Notes under the pieces: generated by a model
Database searches by the model: none
Seen by the model: the letters and a program-made list of their open reading frames with translations, nothing else
Told to the model about the DNA's origin: nothing
Shown: positions 16,993-25,795 of the stretch, piece by piece
Position numbering within the stretch: the stretch's first letter is position 1
Layout: each line of letters opens with the position of its first letter
Made by a program: the position numbers and the translations under genes
Source of the DNA: Planctomycetota bacterium
Lineage (GTDB): Bacteria; Planctomycetota; Phycisphaerae; Phycisphaerales; UBA5793
DNA length: 64,000 nucleotides
NCBI GenBank assembly: GCA_013112555.1
Contig: JABFGK010000001.1
Location: 1,152,581-1,216,580, forward strand
Direction: 5' to 3'

Positions 16993-17916
16993 CTAACGTC
17001 GATAGTGGCGGCCGAGTTCCGAGGAGTATTCACTCCCCACGGTCTCCTTGTTTTGGGCCAGCCATTCCGAGAGTTTGATGTCACCGGTGATCGGTGACTC
17101 CGGCACGATGAGCAGGTTGGCCATGAGGCTGCCCAGTTCATCGCGCGTCAGGACGACATCGCGCATCAAGAGTCCGACGAGTTTGGAGATAAACAGGGAC
17201 AGCCCTGCCGGGGCCGTGCCGACGAGGCAGGTGCTGTCGGTGGCTTTGGCAATCAAGCGGACCAGTTCGATAAATGGGTACGTCTCGGGCCCGACGGCGT
17301 TGACGATCTTGTTTTCATCGGAGGTCCCGGCTTCGACGGCGACCCGGGCGAGGTCGTCGGCGTGGACCGGCTGCATTTGATATTGCCCATCGCCGGGAAC
17401 GAGAAAGATCGGCAGGCGTCGGACCAGCCAGGCAATGTTGTTGATGAGAATATCCTCGTCGCCGAACACGACGGTCGGGCGGATGATCGCGTGGGATACG
17501 TCGAGCGATTGCAGGTCGTTTTCAAGATGGGCCTTGCCGCTGAAGTATGGGAACGGGGACTCGGCAGAGGGGTTGGAAATGCTGACGTGGACGATTCGTC
17601 GGACGCCGGCGGCGACGGCTGCACGGAAGAGGATCTTCGTGTTTTCGACGGCTGATACGAATGTTCGTTGCCCATGCGAAAAACGGACCCAGTAGGTGTT
17701 GTAGAGGGTGTCCGTGCCACTCAGGCTTTCGGCGAGGCGATCGGGGTCATCGAAGCAGTAGGGGAGTGTCGGGACGGGTGCATCAAACGGGTTATCCGAA
17801 TCGGGTCTGCTTGTCAGTGTTCTGACTGCGCGGCCGCTTTGCAATAAACGAGCGGTGATGTACGTGCCGGTGTAACTGAAGGCCCCTGTGACGACATCGC
17901 TGTGAGAATGTGCCAT
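16993..17916 (-). CDS. NAD(P)-dependent atypical short-chain dehydrogenase (NmrA/NDUFA9-like)
   Basis: The 307-residue protein has an N-terminal Rossmann fold with glycine motif VTGAFSYTGTYI, an Asp/Arg-containing second-strand segment (LTSRPDSDNP), and later IRPTVVFGDEDI, typical of extended or atypical SDRs. The active-site Tyr-x-x-x-Lys is represented by YFSGKAHLE. It resembles NmrA/NDUFA9-like NAD(P)-binding proteins often annotated as epimerases. The C-terminus has a hydrophobic stretch (about residues 230-260) that may associate with membrane. It converges with the FmdB-like gene and is divergent from the HD-GYP gene. Confidence 0.85.
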   Translation of the reverse strand: MAHSHSDVVTGAFSYTGTYITARLLQSGRAVRTLTSRPDSDNPFDAPVPTLPYCFDDPDRLAESLSGTDTLYNTYWVRFSHGQRTFVSAVENTKILFRAAVAAGVRRIVHVSISNPSAESPFPYFSGKAHLENDLQSLDVSHAIIRPTVVFGDEDILINNIAWLVRRLPIFLVPGDGQYQMQPVHADDLARVAVEAGTSDENKIVNAVGPETYPFIELVRLIAKATDSTCLVGTAPAGLSLFISKLVGLLMRDVVLTRDELGSLMANLLIVPESPITGDIKLSEWLAQNKETVGSEYSSELGRHYRR

Positions 17917-18468
17917 CTGGAACTGTCCCTTGCATTTGCTATCGGTCGTTGCGTCGGGGTCGGCGAGGCTGATGATAGTCCGAGTACGCTGATCACTGAT
18001 GGAGCGGGTCGAATATACCGGGTTTCACTTGACAAAGACGGATATGTCGGTCGCATTGCTGATTCTTTCAACGGGGCTTGCCGACTAGAGGGAACACGGT
18101 TTTCGGCACCTTCCCGGCTTGGGAGCGAATCCCGGCCGGCCTGCCGCAGTTTGCAGAAAGCGCACGAGATGACCAAGACTGTCCTCGTCGCCGAGATGTT
18201 CAGGCGCATCCAATCGGAGCATCGAACGATGTCAGGCTATGCGAGAGCAAGTGTCTATGGTCGCGGGCGTCGTCCCGTCAGCACTTGCCGCAGTATTCGC
18301 CGCCGCCTGCCGTTGTCGCGTCGCCCGGTTTTGCCATTGTTAAGGCGCTCATCCCCATTAAGCAATCCAGTCCTGTTACGATCCGCGTCGTTGATTCCTC
18401 GCGGCGGTCGTATCGAGGCTTTTCATCGAGCGCGCGTGCAGCGCCAGTCGTATCGGACTCAGGGCCTG
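17917..18468. other. Intergenic region between divergent SDR and HD-GYP genes
   Basis: About 550 bases hold no convincing gene. An open frame runs through it on the plus strand, but its translation is Arg/Ser-rich and lacks structure. A TTGACA hexamer occurs at 18029-18034 without a good -10 partner. No riboswitch motif is seen, although this region must hold promoters for both flanking genes. Confidence 0.5.
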
Positions 18469-20250
18469 ATGCAATCATCGGCACCCGAGCACCCGCAGAC
18501 GCCTCAGACTGGAGCCGTATTGGACCCGAAGTGTGCCCCGGACCGCTTGGCAGGACGGCCCCTGCCTTCCGTGCCGGTGTTCACTGACTGTGCTGCCGCT
18601 CTCGGCGACGATCTGTCTGATATGTGGGCAGTGGCTCAAAGCGGGGAGCCGGTCCACATTCTCATTGTTGATGACGACCACCAGACGCTTGACTTGTGTC
18701 GCCGTGTCCTTGAACGGTCCGGCTGTCGTGTCAGCACATTGAGTTGCGCGCTGACCGTGCATGATCTGGCTGCCCGGAGCCGGCCTGACTTGATCCTGAT
18801 GGATCTTCAGATGCCATGCATGGACGGCTTGGAGGCAACGCGTGCCTTGAAGAAGGCAGGTGAGACGGCCTCGATTCCGGTCCTCATGCTCAGCGGGTGC
18901 AGCGATCAGGCATCGATTCTGGCCGGTTATGAGGCCGGCATTGATGAGTACATCACGAAGCCGGTGACGCCGCAGGAGTTACTCTGTCGTGTGCGCAGCA
19001 GCATTCGTACATTGCAACAGCGGAGGGCCCTGCTCGAGAGCAACTGTGTACGAGCGGATCAGGCTCGGATGCTCAGCGAGTTGCTCGATCTCTCGAGTCG
19101 GTTGACCGGGCAGACCAGTCTCGAATCGGCCTTGCAGCACCTCATGCAATCGACCGTTGAGGTGACTGCCTGCTCGCATGTGACCATCCTGTTACCTGAC
19201 GAAGCGGAGGAACACCGTCTGACGGTGGTGGCGTCGAGTGAGCAAGGGCAGCAGTGCCCGGGTGAATCCGAAGACCTGGCCATCGGTCGTCATGTGTTTG
19301 CGTCACGGAAGCCGCTCATTGTTAACGGGGAGTCGGCGTGGGCGGATGCTGTGCAGCAAGTCGGCCAGCCGCTGTCCTGTGATGGATGTGTTCCGTATAT
19401 CGCGGTCCCGTTGCAGGCCGGGCATCGTGCCGTCGGTGTTCTGACGGCCTGCGGTCGTCTTAACAATGAGCCGTTTGAGCCGCATGTGCTTGAAGTCCTG
19501 AATCTTCTGTCGAACATTGCGGCTTCGTCACTGCACGATCAAATGATGCGGCAGGCTCGTAACGAGGCATATGATTCGATCGTCCGGTCGCTGGCGACGC
19601 TGGCAGAGTATCGCGATGATGACACCGGGCACCACCTGGAGCGGGTAACACGCTACAGCATCCTGCTGGCCGGGGCATTGCGAAAGAAGCAGCCGTATGA
19701 CCGAATTATCGACGATCGGTTCATTCTGGATCTGGAGCGGGCCATGCCGTTGCATGACATCGGCAAGGTCACGGTTCCGGATGCGATCCTGCTCAAGCCG
19801 GGTCGGTTGACCGATCAGGAGATGGGGGTCATGCGGCAACACACGACTTCCGGGTACCAGGCACTGATGTCGATTCATGACAGTGCTCGCCGGGTAACGT
19901 TCCTGTCGATGGCGCGAGACATTGCGCTGAACCACCACGAACGGGTCGATGGAAACGGGTACCCAAATGGTGTGTCCGGTTCGGACATCCCGTTGTCGGC
20001 ACGGATTGCTGCGATAGCCGACGTGTACGATGCGCTGCGCTCAGAGCGCGTGTACAAGAAGGCAATGAGTCATGAGAAGGCCCGCGGGATTATTCTCGAG
20101 GGTGCCGGGACGCAGTTTGATGCGGATCTGATTGAGGTGTTCAGAGAGGTGGAGGATGAGTTCCGGCATCTCTCAGAGGAGTTGAAGGATCCGGTGATTC
20201 ACCCGTCGCCATTGCCGCGTGACATGGCCCAGAATACCCGGGCAGCGTGA
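18469..20250 (+). CDS. Receiver-GAF-HD-GYP cyclic-di-GMP phosphodiesterase
   Basis: This roughly 593-residue protein is predicted to hydrolyse c-di-GMP. A receiver domain (about residues 63-180) carries the acidic patch in IVDDDHQ, phosphoacceptor in LILMDLQMP and lysine in YITKP. A GAF domain follows (about 205-350). The C-terminal HD-GYP domain has HDIGK, the HHERVDGNGYP box that defines HD-GYP, and ADVYDAL. All metal-binding residues appear intact. I choose ATG at 18469; upstream sequence in frame looks non-coding, and the Shine-Dalgarno is poor. In a flagellated bacterium it may govern the motile-sessile switch. Confidence 0.92.
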   Translation: MQSSAPEHPQTPQTGAVLDPKCAPDRLAGRPLPSVPVFTDCAAALGDDLSDMWAVAQSGEPVHILIVDDDHQTLDLCRRVLERSGCRVSTLSCALTVHDLAARSRPDLILMDLQMPCMDGLEATRALKKAGETASIPVLMLSGCSDQASILAGYEAGIDEYITKPVTPQELLCRVRSSIRTLQQRRALLESNCVRADQARMLSELLDLSSRLTGQTSLESALQHLMQSTVEVTACSHVTILLPDEAEEHRLTVVASSEQGQQCPGESEDLAIGRHVFASRKPLIVNGESAWADAVQQVGQPLSCDGCVPYIAVPLQAGHRAVGVLTACGRLNNEPFEPHVLEVLNLLSNIAASSLHDQMMRQARNEAYDSIVRSLATLAEYRDDDTGHHLERVTRYSILLAGALRKKQPYDRIIDDRFILDLERAMPLHDIGKVTVPDAILLKPGRLTDQEMGVMRQHTTSGYQALMSIHDSARRVTFLSMARDIALNHHERVDGNGYPNGVSGSDIPLSARIAAIADVYDALRSERVYKKAMSHEKARGIILEGAGTQFDADLIEVFREVEDEFRHLSEELKDPVIHPSPLPRDMAQNTRAA

Positions 20251-20314
20251 GCAGGGCTCTTTGCCGCGTACTTTTCGCTGCCGGTAGAGCAGATTTCATC
20301 GTCGCGGTTCCACG

Positions 20315-21295
20315 TCACATTCGATAGCCGACCGGTTGATCGATCCAGGCGCCGAGGTCGCGGACGAACAGCATCCACAGCACGCCGAGCAGGACAAGCC
20401 CGCCGAGGATCAGTGCTTCGATCCACTGCCGTGCACCAAGCAGCCAGCACACGCCGTAGATGCCCATCCAGAGGGAGCCGTACCGTTCCAGTTTCTCGGC
20501 CGCGTAGGCCGGGGACGAGGCAAATCGGGTCTTGGCATGGGTCGAGTTGGCAAAGATCCCGACTGCCACAAGCGGGAACGTCAGTGCGTACCACGGGAAG
20601 GCAGTATGATCCCAGGCCACGCCTCGATGCCCGGTCTGGCGCTCCGCGATCACGGCCAGCACAACGAACCCGAGCAGTGTGCCGACGACCGTCATCCAGG
20701 TGAACTTCGGGCGTTTCTGTTCGAGTCGATAGACCGCCGCATGGACGATGATGGCATGGGCCATGATCAGGAGGACCGGCCAGATGAAGCGGAAGCCGAG
20801 ATTCGCCATCAGCATATGTGAACCATAGATCACGCCGACGGTCAGCAATCCGATGCTCGGGACGTGGCGTGTCGTCGTGTTATAGAGCAGGATGGCCGTC
20901 GTACACAGCAGGCACATCAGCAGCGCCGGCGTCCCCAGCACAATGGCCGACAGCATGGACAGCAGCAACGAGGCAAAACCGATGACGGCAGCGCCCTGCA
21001 GGCTGATGCGTCCTGACGGGATCGGGCGCATCGGTGAGAAGACGCGGTCGCGGCGAATGTCGAATACGTCATTGACGGCACCGGCGTATAGCGAGATGCT
21101 GATCCCGAGTGCTGCGGTGATCCCGAGAATAATCGGCAGAGGCCAATCGATCCAGGATACATCGCGGTGTTCAAGGTCCTCGTTGGCTGAGCGCGTCCAC
21201 AGCACGATGAACCACAGGTTGGCCACGCCGGCAAACGCATTGGTCAGCCGGGTCAACTGAACTGTCGAAAACAACCTGATAAGAAACGATCGCAT
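20315..21295 (-). CDS. UbiA-family prenyltransferase
   Basis: The 326-residue protein has about eight or nine predicted transmembrane helices and the first Asp-rich motif NDVFDIRRD (NDxxDxxxD), followed by RPIPSGRIS, typical of UbiA-superfamily enzymes that transfer prenyl groups to aromatic or other acceptors. The second Asp-rich motif is not evident; the equivalent loop reads YRLEQKRPKFTW. The substrate cannot be assigned. The gene starts 43 bases after queD in the queC-queD-ubiA run, so it may be co-transcribed with them without sharing a pathway. Confidence 0.85.
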   Translation of the reverse strand: MRSFLIRLFSTVQLTRLTNAFAGVANLWFIVLWTRSANEDLEHRDVSWIDWPLPIILGITAALGISISLYAGAVNDVFDIRRDRVFSPMRPIPSGRISLQGAAVIGFASLLLSMLSAIVLGTPALLMCLLCTTAILLYNTTTRHVPSIGLLTVGVIYGSHMLMANLGFRFIWPVLLIMAHAIIVHAAVYRLEQKRPKFTWMTVVGTLLGFVVLAVIAERQTGHRGVAWDHTAFPWYALTFPLVAVGIFANSTHAKTRFASSPAYAAEKLERYGSLWMGIYGVCWLLGARQWIEALILGGLVLLGVLWMLFVRDLGAWIDQPVGYRM

Positions 21296-21338
21296 TGGTC
21301 TCTGAGTCCATTCATCACACGATCACGCGCGGCTCAGG

Positions 21339-21803
21339 TCAATCGGTCCCGTATTCCGCCCAGGACGTACTCGTTTCCCAGACCCGGACACGGTCCAGGC
21401 TGAGGCCCGGCGGGAAGCGATATTCCAAGCCCTGCCCATTGCGGACTGTATCCGTGTTTCGGATGATCGTCTCGACATGCGTGTAGACATAGCGAGCCAG
21501 CACTTCGGTGGTGGGGTCCTGATTCTCAAAGATGACGAGCCGCTGGCCGCTTTGCTCCATGACGGGGCGCAGTTGGTCGGTTGAGTTGATCGCCATCGCG
21601 TGATCGAAGTCGTCAAGGCACTCGGCCACAGCGATCTTTACTGCCTTGAAATCGCACACCATGTCGGCGGCATCAAGCGTATGTGATGACAGGACGATCT
21701 CGACGCGCCGCGAATGGCCGTGGGGGAAGCGACAGCGGCCGGGGTGCTTTGACAGCATGTGGCCTGATTCGATCTCAAACTGTTTACAAATCCGGTATCG
21801 CAT
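21339..21803 (-). CDS. queD: 6-carboxy-5,6,7,8-tetrahydropterin synthase QueD
   Basis: QueD converts 7,8-dihydroneopterin triphosphate to 6-carboxytetrahydropterin in queuosine and 7-deazapurine biosynthesis. The protein (154 residues from ATG 21803) has the zinc histidines in ESGHML and FPHGHSRR, the catalytic cysteine in GRCRFPHGH, and the later DHAMAINSTDQL segment. A start at 21845 is also open. It follows queC on the same strand, consistent with a preQ0 pathway. The C-terminus is somewhat longer than the roughly 120-residue minimum of the family. Confidence 0.92.
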   Translation of the reverse strand: MRYRICKQFEIESGHMLSKHPGRCRFPHGHSRRVEIVLSSHTLDAADMVCDFKAVKIAVAECLDDFDHAMAINSTDQLRPVMEQSGQRLVIFENQDPTTEVLARYVYTHVETIIRNTDTVRNGQGLEYRFPPGLSLDRVRVWETSTSWAEYGTD

Positions 21804-21860
21804 GGAGTCTGTTCTTACGGGTCGTGTGCGTGGTTTCATGTTCACGACGTGCAGCGGGAG

Positions 21861-22607
21861 TCACCGGCTCGTTGTTCCGGGCGGTTCCTCGCAAACGTCA
21901 CCAGTGTAGCGCGTCGGGTCCGGTACTCCTGCATCGAGGAAGGCCTGGCGTCGGATCCGGCAGGAGTCGCAGCAGCCGCAGGCAGCGTCGGTTGCGGGGT
22001 CCGGATCGTAGCAGCTGTGGGTGAGCGCATAGTTGACGCCGAGTTCGGTCCCGAGGGCGATGATGTCGCGCTTGCTCATGCTGATGATTGGTGCCTTGAT
22101 GGCAATCGGCGTTCCTTCGACGCCGGTGCGTGTGGCCAGGCAGGCTGCCTTTTCAAAGGCAGCGATGAACTCGGGTCGGCAATCCGGGTAGCCGGAGTAG
22201 TCGACGGCATTGGCCCCGATGTAGACGGCGGTTGCCCTGATTGACTCGGCATAGGCCACGGCCAGGCTCAGAAAGGCGAGGTTCCGAGCCGGCACATAGG
22301 TGACGGGGATCTCGGCGGCCGGTCCCGGTTCCTGTGGGACCTGGATGGACGGGTCTGTCAGAGCCGAATTGGAGAACAGGTCAACCGGGATTGGGACCAC
22401 GAGATGGCATGCTGCAGCCAGTTGCCCGGCAACAGACCTGGCAGCCCGCAACTCACAGGCATGGCGTTGGCCGTATTGAAACGTGAGGGCGTGGCAGCGA
22501 TGGCCGTGCGAGGTGGCAATGGCCAGCACGGTGGCACTGTCGAGCCCCCCGGAGAGGAGGACGACGGCCTGGCTCTTGTTGTGTTGCCGGTCCGGTGATT
22601 CGCTCAT
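21861..22607 (-). CDS. queC: 7-cyano-7-deazaguanine synthase QueC
   Basis: QueC makes preQ0 from 7-carboxy-7-deazaguanine, ammonia and ATP. The 248-residue protein has the PP-loop VLLSGGLDSAT near residue 20. A C-terminal zinc site has the cysteine pattern C-x9-C-x-C-C-x2-C within positions 21955-22020, and the terminal segment AFLDAGVPDPTRY is typical. Length is standard (220-250). It heads the queC-queD-ubiA run. No queE or queF is in the window. Confidence 0.96.
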   Translation of the reverse strand: MSESPDRQHNKSQAVVLLSGGLDSATVLAIATSHGHRCHALTFQYGQRHACELRAARSVAGQLAAACHLVVPIPVDLFSNSALTDPSIQVPQEPGPAAEIPVTYVPARNLAFLSLAVAYAESIRATAVYIGANAVDYSGYPDCRPEFIAAFEKAACLATRTGVEGTPIAIKAPIISMSKRDIIALGTELGVNYALTHSCYDPDPATDAACGCCDSCRIRRQAFLDAGVPDPTRYTGDVCEEPPGTTSR

Positions 22608-22626
22608 GCGCGCTTTCAGTCAGTAG

Positions 22627-22657
22627 ATTATACAAACAGGATACATACAGTCAGCAA
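22627..22657 (-). promoter_or_regulatory. Candidate sigma-70 promoter for queC
   Basis: On the minus strand a perfect TATAAT lies at 22632-22627 and TTGCTG at 22657-22652, spaced 19 bases. The -10 box is about 20 bases from the queC ATG. The spacer is longer than ideal, but the -10 is consensus. No preQ1 riboswitch consensus is seen in the short leader. Confidence 0.5.
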
Positions 22658-22877
22658 TCTAGTATATTCATTGTTTGAAAACTGCTCTCGCAGGCCGAGA
22701 TGGCAGGCCGGTTCGCCACTGTCACTCCGATAAAAGCATTAACCAAACGAAAAAACACAGAAATCCGTGCTGCCCCGGGTTTTGCGCTTCCTCTACTGCG
22801 ATCCATCCATTATAGTGAGATAGCCTTTGTTTCAGGTGTTCTTTACAGGGTTCACAGTAGAAGTGCAGGAGTGTGAC

Positions 22878-23522
22878 GTGCGGAAAGGATTCACCCTAGT
22901 CGAGATGATCATCCTGACGGCTCTGACGGCCCTGCTGATCAGCCTGCTGTTGCCGTCTCTAAGCCATAGCAGGAAGGCGAGTTACGCCATCAAGTGCCAG
23001 TCCAATCTGAGGCAGATCGGGCTGATGCATCTGACCCGTGATCGCTGGACCGGTTCGATCTACGACATCAGCAATTCAGAGTTGAGCCATCCATCAGGTA
23101 ACCACGGTTCCGACAAGAAGAGCCCGATTCGAGTTGAGCCGTTCGACGGTGTCTTCGGTGGGTTGTTTGACCGGGCGGATGCGAAGCCGGTTCCTGAGTT
23201 GCAGAACGTGTCCAAGCCGGAGCCGACGGCCTGGCCGCTTCCGTGCCCGGTGGCTGAGAAGGCTGAGATCAACAGTTACGGGATTCGCGAGCGCATGATC
23301 GGGCTCCCGACGCATATCAGTGCGAGCGTTGCCCCGGACGACGTGATCTTCGGGTGCAGTGATGATGAGGTCGTGGGTCGCCCGGGCCTGTTTGCCGAGC
23401 GTCACCTCAGCAAGGTGTCGTTCTTCTTTGCCGACTGCCATATCAGGCAGATGTCGGTTCTCGATGCGTTCGGAAGTGCTAAAGGGTCTGATCTGTCCGG
23501 ATCCAAAAGTGCCGACCGATAG
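22878..23522 (+). CDS. Type II/IV pseudopilin-like protein with N-methylation motif
   Basis: The 214-residue protein has a class III signal: a short basic leader, then GFTLVEM followed by about 20 hydrophobic residues (IILTALTALLISLLLPSL). That is the prepilin peptidase recognition site and N-terminal helix. The rest resembles the planctomycete pseudopilin-like proteins with a KCQSNLRQIGL motif just after the helix. I choose GTG at 22878 because AGGAG precedes it by 8 bases. No other secretion gene is adjacent, which is common for these multicopy planctomycete proteins. An intrinsic terminator follows. Confidence 0.85.
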   Translation: MRKGFTLVEMIILTALTALLISLLLPSLSHSRKASYAIKCQSNLRQIGLMHLTRDRWTGSIYDISNSELSHPSGNHGSDKKSPIRVEPFDGVFGGLFDRADAKPVPELQNVSKPEPTAWPLPCPVAEKAEINSYGIRERMIGLPTHISASVAPDDVIFGCSDDEVVGRPGLFAERHLSKVSFFFADCHIRQMSVLDAFGSAKGSDLSGSKSADR

Positions 23523-23562
23523 CGATTGGCCCGGCTCACAGGTGACATTGCAGTGACTATCC

Positions 23563-23588
23563 ACCGGCTCGTATGGGCCGGTTTTTCT
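23563..23588 (+). terminator. Rho-independent terminator after the pseudopilin gene
   Basis: ACCGGC (23563-23568) and GCCGGT (23577-23582) form a 6-bp GC-rich stem, and the final T begins a run of five T's with a further T-rich stretch. It lies 40 bases after the pseudopilin stop and ends just before the convergent ClC gene. Confidence 0.7.
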
Positions 23589-23615
23589 TTGGGGTGGAAT
23601 GGATAGGGATGGTAC

Positions 23616-25613
23616 TCAGGTCTGATCGAGTGCGTGGTGGTACTGGCGCATCATGCGGCTTCGCGTCAGGCGGCCGATGACGACCGGCTGCGTCGTCCCT
23701 TTGACGACGGCCACGCTGGCTGCATCGTGTTCTGAGAACTTATCCATGACGATGTCGAGGGTTTCGTCGGGGGTGGTCGTCGGCAGATCGGTGCGCATCA
23801 GTTCCTCGACGACCAGCAGGGGGAGCGCCTCGATTTGCAGCAGTGCCGTTCTGAGATCGTCGGCCGTGACCATGCCGAGGTAGTGCTGCTGCTCATCGAC
23901 GACAATGAAGTCCACGGCATCGTGCATTTCCGCCAGCCGAATGAGTTCCTGGGCGGGGTCGGACGGCAGGACGGTAATCGGCGGCGCAAGGGGCACTCGA
24001 TCCACGGAGATTCGGCGCAGGACGGTGAGGTCGCTCAGTTGGCCGACTCGGATTCCCTTGCGGCGTACTTTGATGGTGTAGATGCTGTCGGGCAAAAGCA
24101 GTTGGGCGACGATGGTGGACAGCACGGCGGCGAGCATGATGGGCAGGATGACTTTGTAGTCGCCGGTAATCTCAAAGAGAATCAGGATGGCCGTCAGAGG
24201 GGCATGGGTCGTGCCGGCGACGACAGCCGCCATGCCGACCAGTGCGTAAGCCCCGGGCGACATGTGTTCGATCCCGAAGGGGTCGATGTAGTTGACGAAG
24301 ATGCCGAAGGCGCCGCCGGCGGTGGCACCGAGGAAGAGACTCGGGGCGAAGATGCCACCTGAGCCTCCGGAGCCGAGCGTGAGGCAGGTTGCCAGCGACT
24401 TCATGACGACCAGTAGTCCGATTCCGAGTGCAAGCATCAGGGCACCGGCCTCGTGGCTCTCGTACATCTCCGCCTGGAGGCATGAGGTGATGAAGGGATA
24501 GCCGTTGCCATAGAAGGCAGGCAGTTCGCCGTCAACGGTCAGAACCGAGGGGCCGAGTTTGAGGATGGCAACGGAACAGAGTCCCAGCAAAACCGCCCCG
24601 GTGACGGGTTTGAGAACGGGGTGAATCCGCACTCGTTCATACACGGTCTCGAACCAGTCGAGGATGCGGGTGAAGGAGACGGCAATGGCCCCGCACAGGA
24701 GTCCCAGACCGACGTAGTACGGGACTTCGAAAATGGTGAACTGGTAGTGTTGCAGATCCCCGGAGATCTTGAAGATGGCATCGTAATCGGATGACAGCGC
24801 CTGGGTGGTGGCGGCCGAGAATACCGAGGCGATGACGATGGGGGTGAAGGTTTTGAGCGAGAAGTCGCGCAGGAGGATTTCCAGGACGAAGAAGATGCCG
24901 GCAATCGGCGCGTTGAAGACGGAGGCGATTCCGGCAGCCGCCCCGCACCCGAGGAGCGTCCCGGTATGTTCGGGACTGACTTTGAGCAATCGCCCGACGT
25001 TTGAGCCGATCGCCGATCCGATCTGGACGATCGGTCCTTCAGCCCCGGCCGATCCGCCCGAGCCGATGGTGAAGGCTGAGGCGAGTGACTTGAAGAGGGC
25101 GACCTGGGGTCGGATGCGACCTTTGTTGCGGTAGAGTGCGACCATGACCTCAGGGACGCCGTGGCCTTTTGCTTCGGGCGCCCCGAAGTACACGATCAGG
25201 CCGCAGATGAGTGCCCCGACGGTCGGGCCGGCTATGAGGAGCCACCAGGGGATATGGTGGCCTTCGCCGTGGGCGAACGGGGGCCAGTTGAGGAAGAGTC
25301 GTTCGGCCTGGTGCAGGAGCCACATGAATCCGATGGCCCCGGAGCCGGTGACAATGCCGATCCCGGCGGCCAGGATGACGAGATACCAGTTGCTCTCGAA
25401 GCCGACGAGTTCGACGAGTCGTCTCGGAGAGCGGCGCAGAACGGCTGCGGGCCCGGTGTCCTTGCTCGTCGAGGCTGTGGGCGCGGGGGGATCAGCGGCA
25501 GGTTGATTCTCTTGAGAGGCCGTGATGCAGTCTCCAGCGTATCTCGCAGAGCCGTTGGCAGGCAGGGCAGGATAGGCAAAACCAGCAGATCGGATGATCA
25601 CCCAGCGAGTCAT
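23616..25613 (-). CDS. ClC-family chloride channel/antiporter with two CBS domains
   Basis: The 665-residue membrane protein has the ClC selectivity-filter motifs: GSGGSAGAEGPIVQIG near residue 185, whose glutamate in A-E-G-P corresponds to the gating Glu, and GSGGSGGIFAPSLFLGA (GxFxP) near residue 410. About ten or more hydrophobic helices are visible. Two C-terminal CBS domains (about residues 530-660) probably bind adenine nucleotides. Retention of the gating glutamate fits proton-coupled exchange, but that is inference. The N-terminal 70 residues are Pro/Ala-rich and may start downstream of the ATG at 25613. Confidence 0.92.
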   Translation of the reverse strand: MTRWVIIRSAGFAYPALPANGSARYAGDCITASQENQPAADPPAPTASTSKDTGPAAVLRRSPRRLVELVGFESNWYLVILAAGIGIVTGSGAIGFMWLLHQAERLFLNWPPFAHGEGHHIPWWLLIAGPTVGALICGLIVYFGAPEAKGHGVPEVMVALYRNKGRIRPQVALFKSLASAFTIGSGGSAGAEGPIVQIGSAIGSNVGRLLKVSPEHTGTLLGCGAAAGIASVFNAPIAGIFFVLEILLRDFSLKTFTPIVIASVFSAATTQALSSDYDAIFKISGDLQHYQFTIFEVPYYVGLGLLCGAIAVSFTRILDWFETVYERVRIHPVLKPVTGAVLLGLCSVAILKLGPSVLTVDGELPAFYGNGYPFITSCLQAEMYESHEAGALMLALGIGLLVVMKSLATCLTLGSGGSGGIFAPSLFLGATAGGAFGIFVNYIDPFGIEHMSPGAYALVGMAAVVAGTTHAPLTAILILFEITGDYKVILPIMLAAVLSTIVAQLLLPDSIYTIKVRRKGIRVGQLSDLTVLRRISVDRVPLAPPITVLPSDPAQELIRLAEMHDAVDFIVVDEQQHYLGMVTADDLRTALLQIEALPLLVVEELMRTDLPTTTPDETLDIVMDKFSEHDAASVAVVKGTTQPVVIGRLTRSRMMRQYHHALDQT

Positions 25614-25795
25614 CCGGCCGTGCAGGGGGCCAGTGTACGGCCGGCAGGGGCAGGTGGCGAATCAGCACTGGGCCTGCATTGGCGGCTGCCTCTCTGATCG
25701 GCTCGACGTGGAGTGTCGGTCCAGTGTTGGTGCCGCGTGCCAAGTCGCGTGGCCCCGGTGCGACCTCGTGCAGGGCCGGTGCTACACTCCGATCT

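Noticed and set aside
17902-18468. N-terminal extension of the HD-GYP protein by 189 residues
   Set aside because: The translation is Arg/Ser-rich with no domain and overlaps the start of the divergent SDR gene. Homology begins after 18469.
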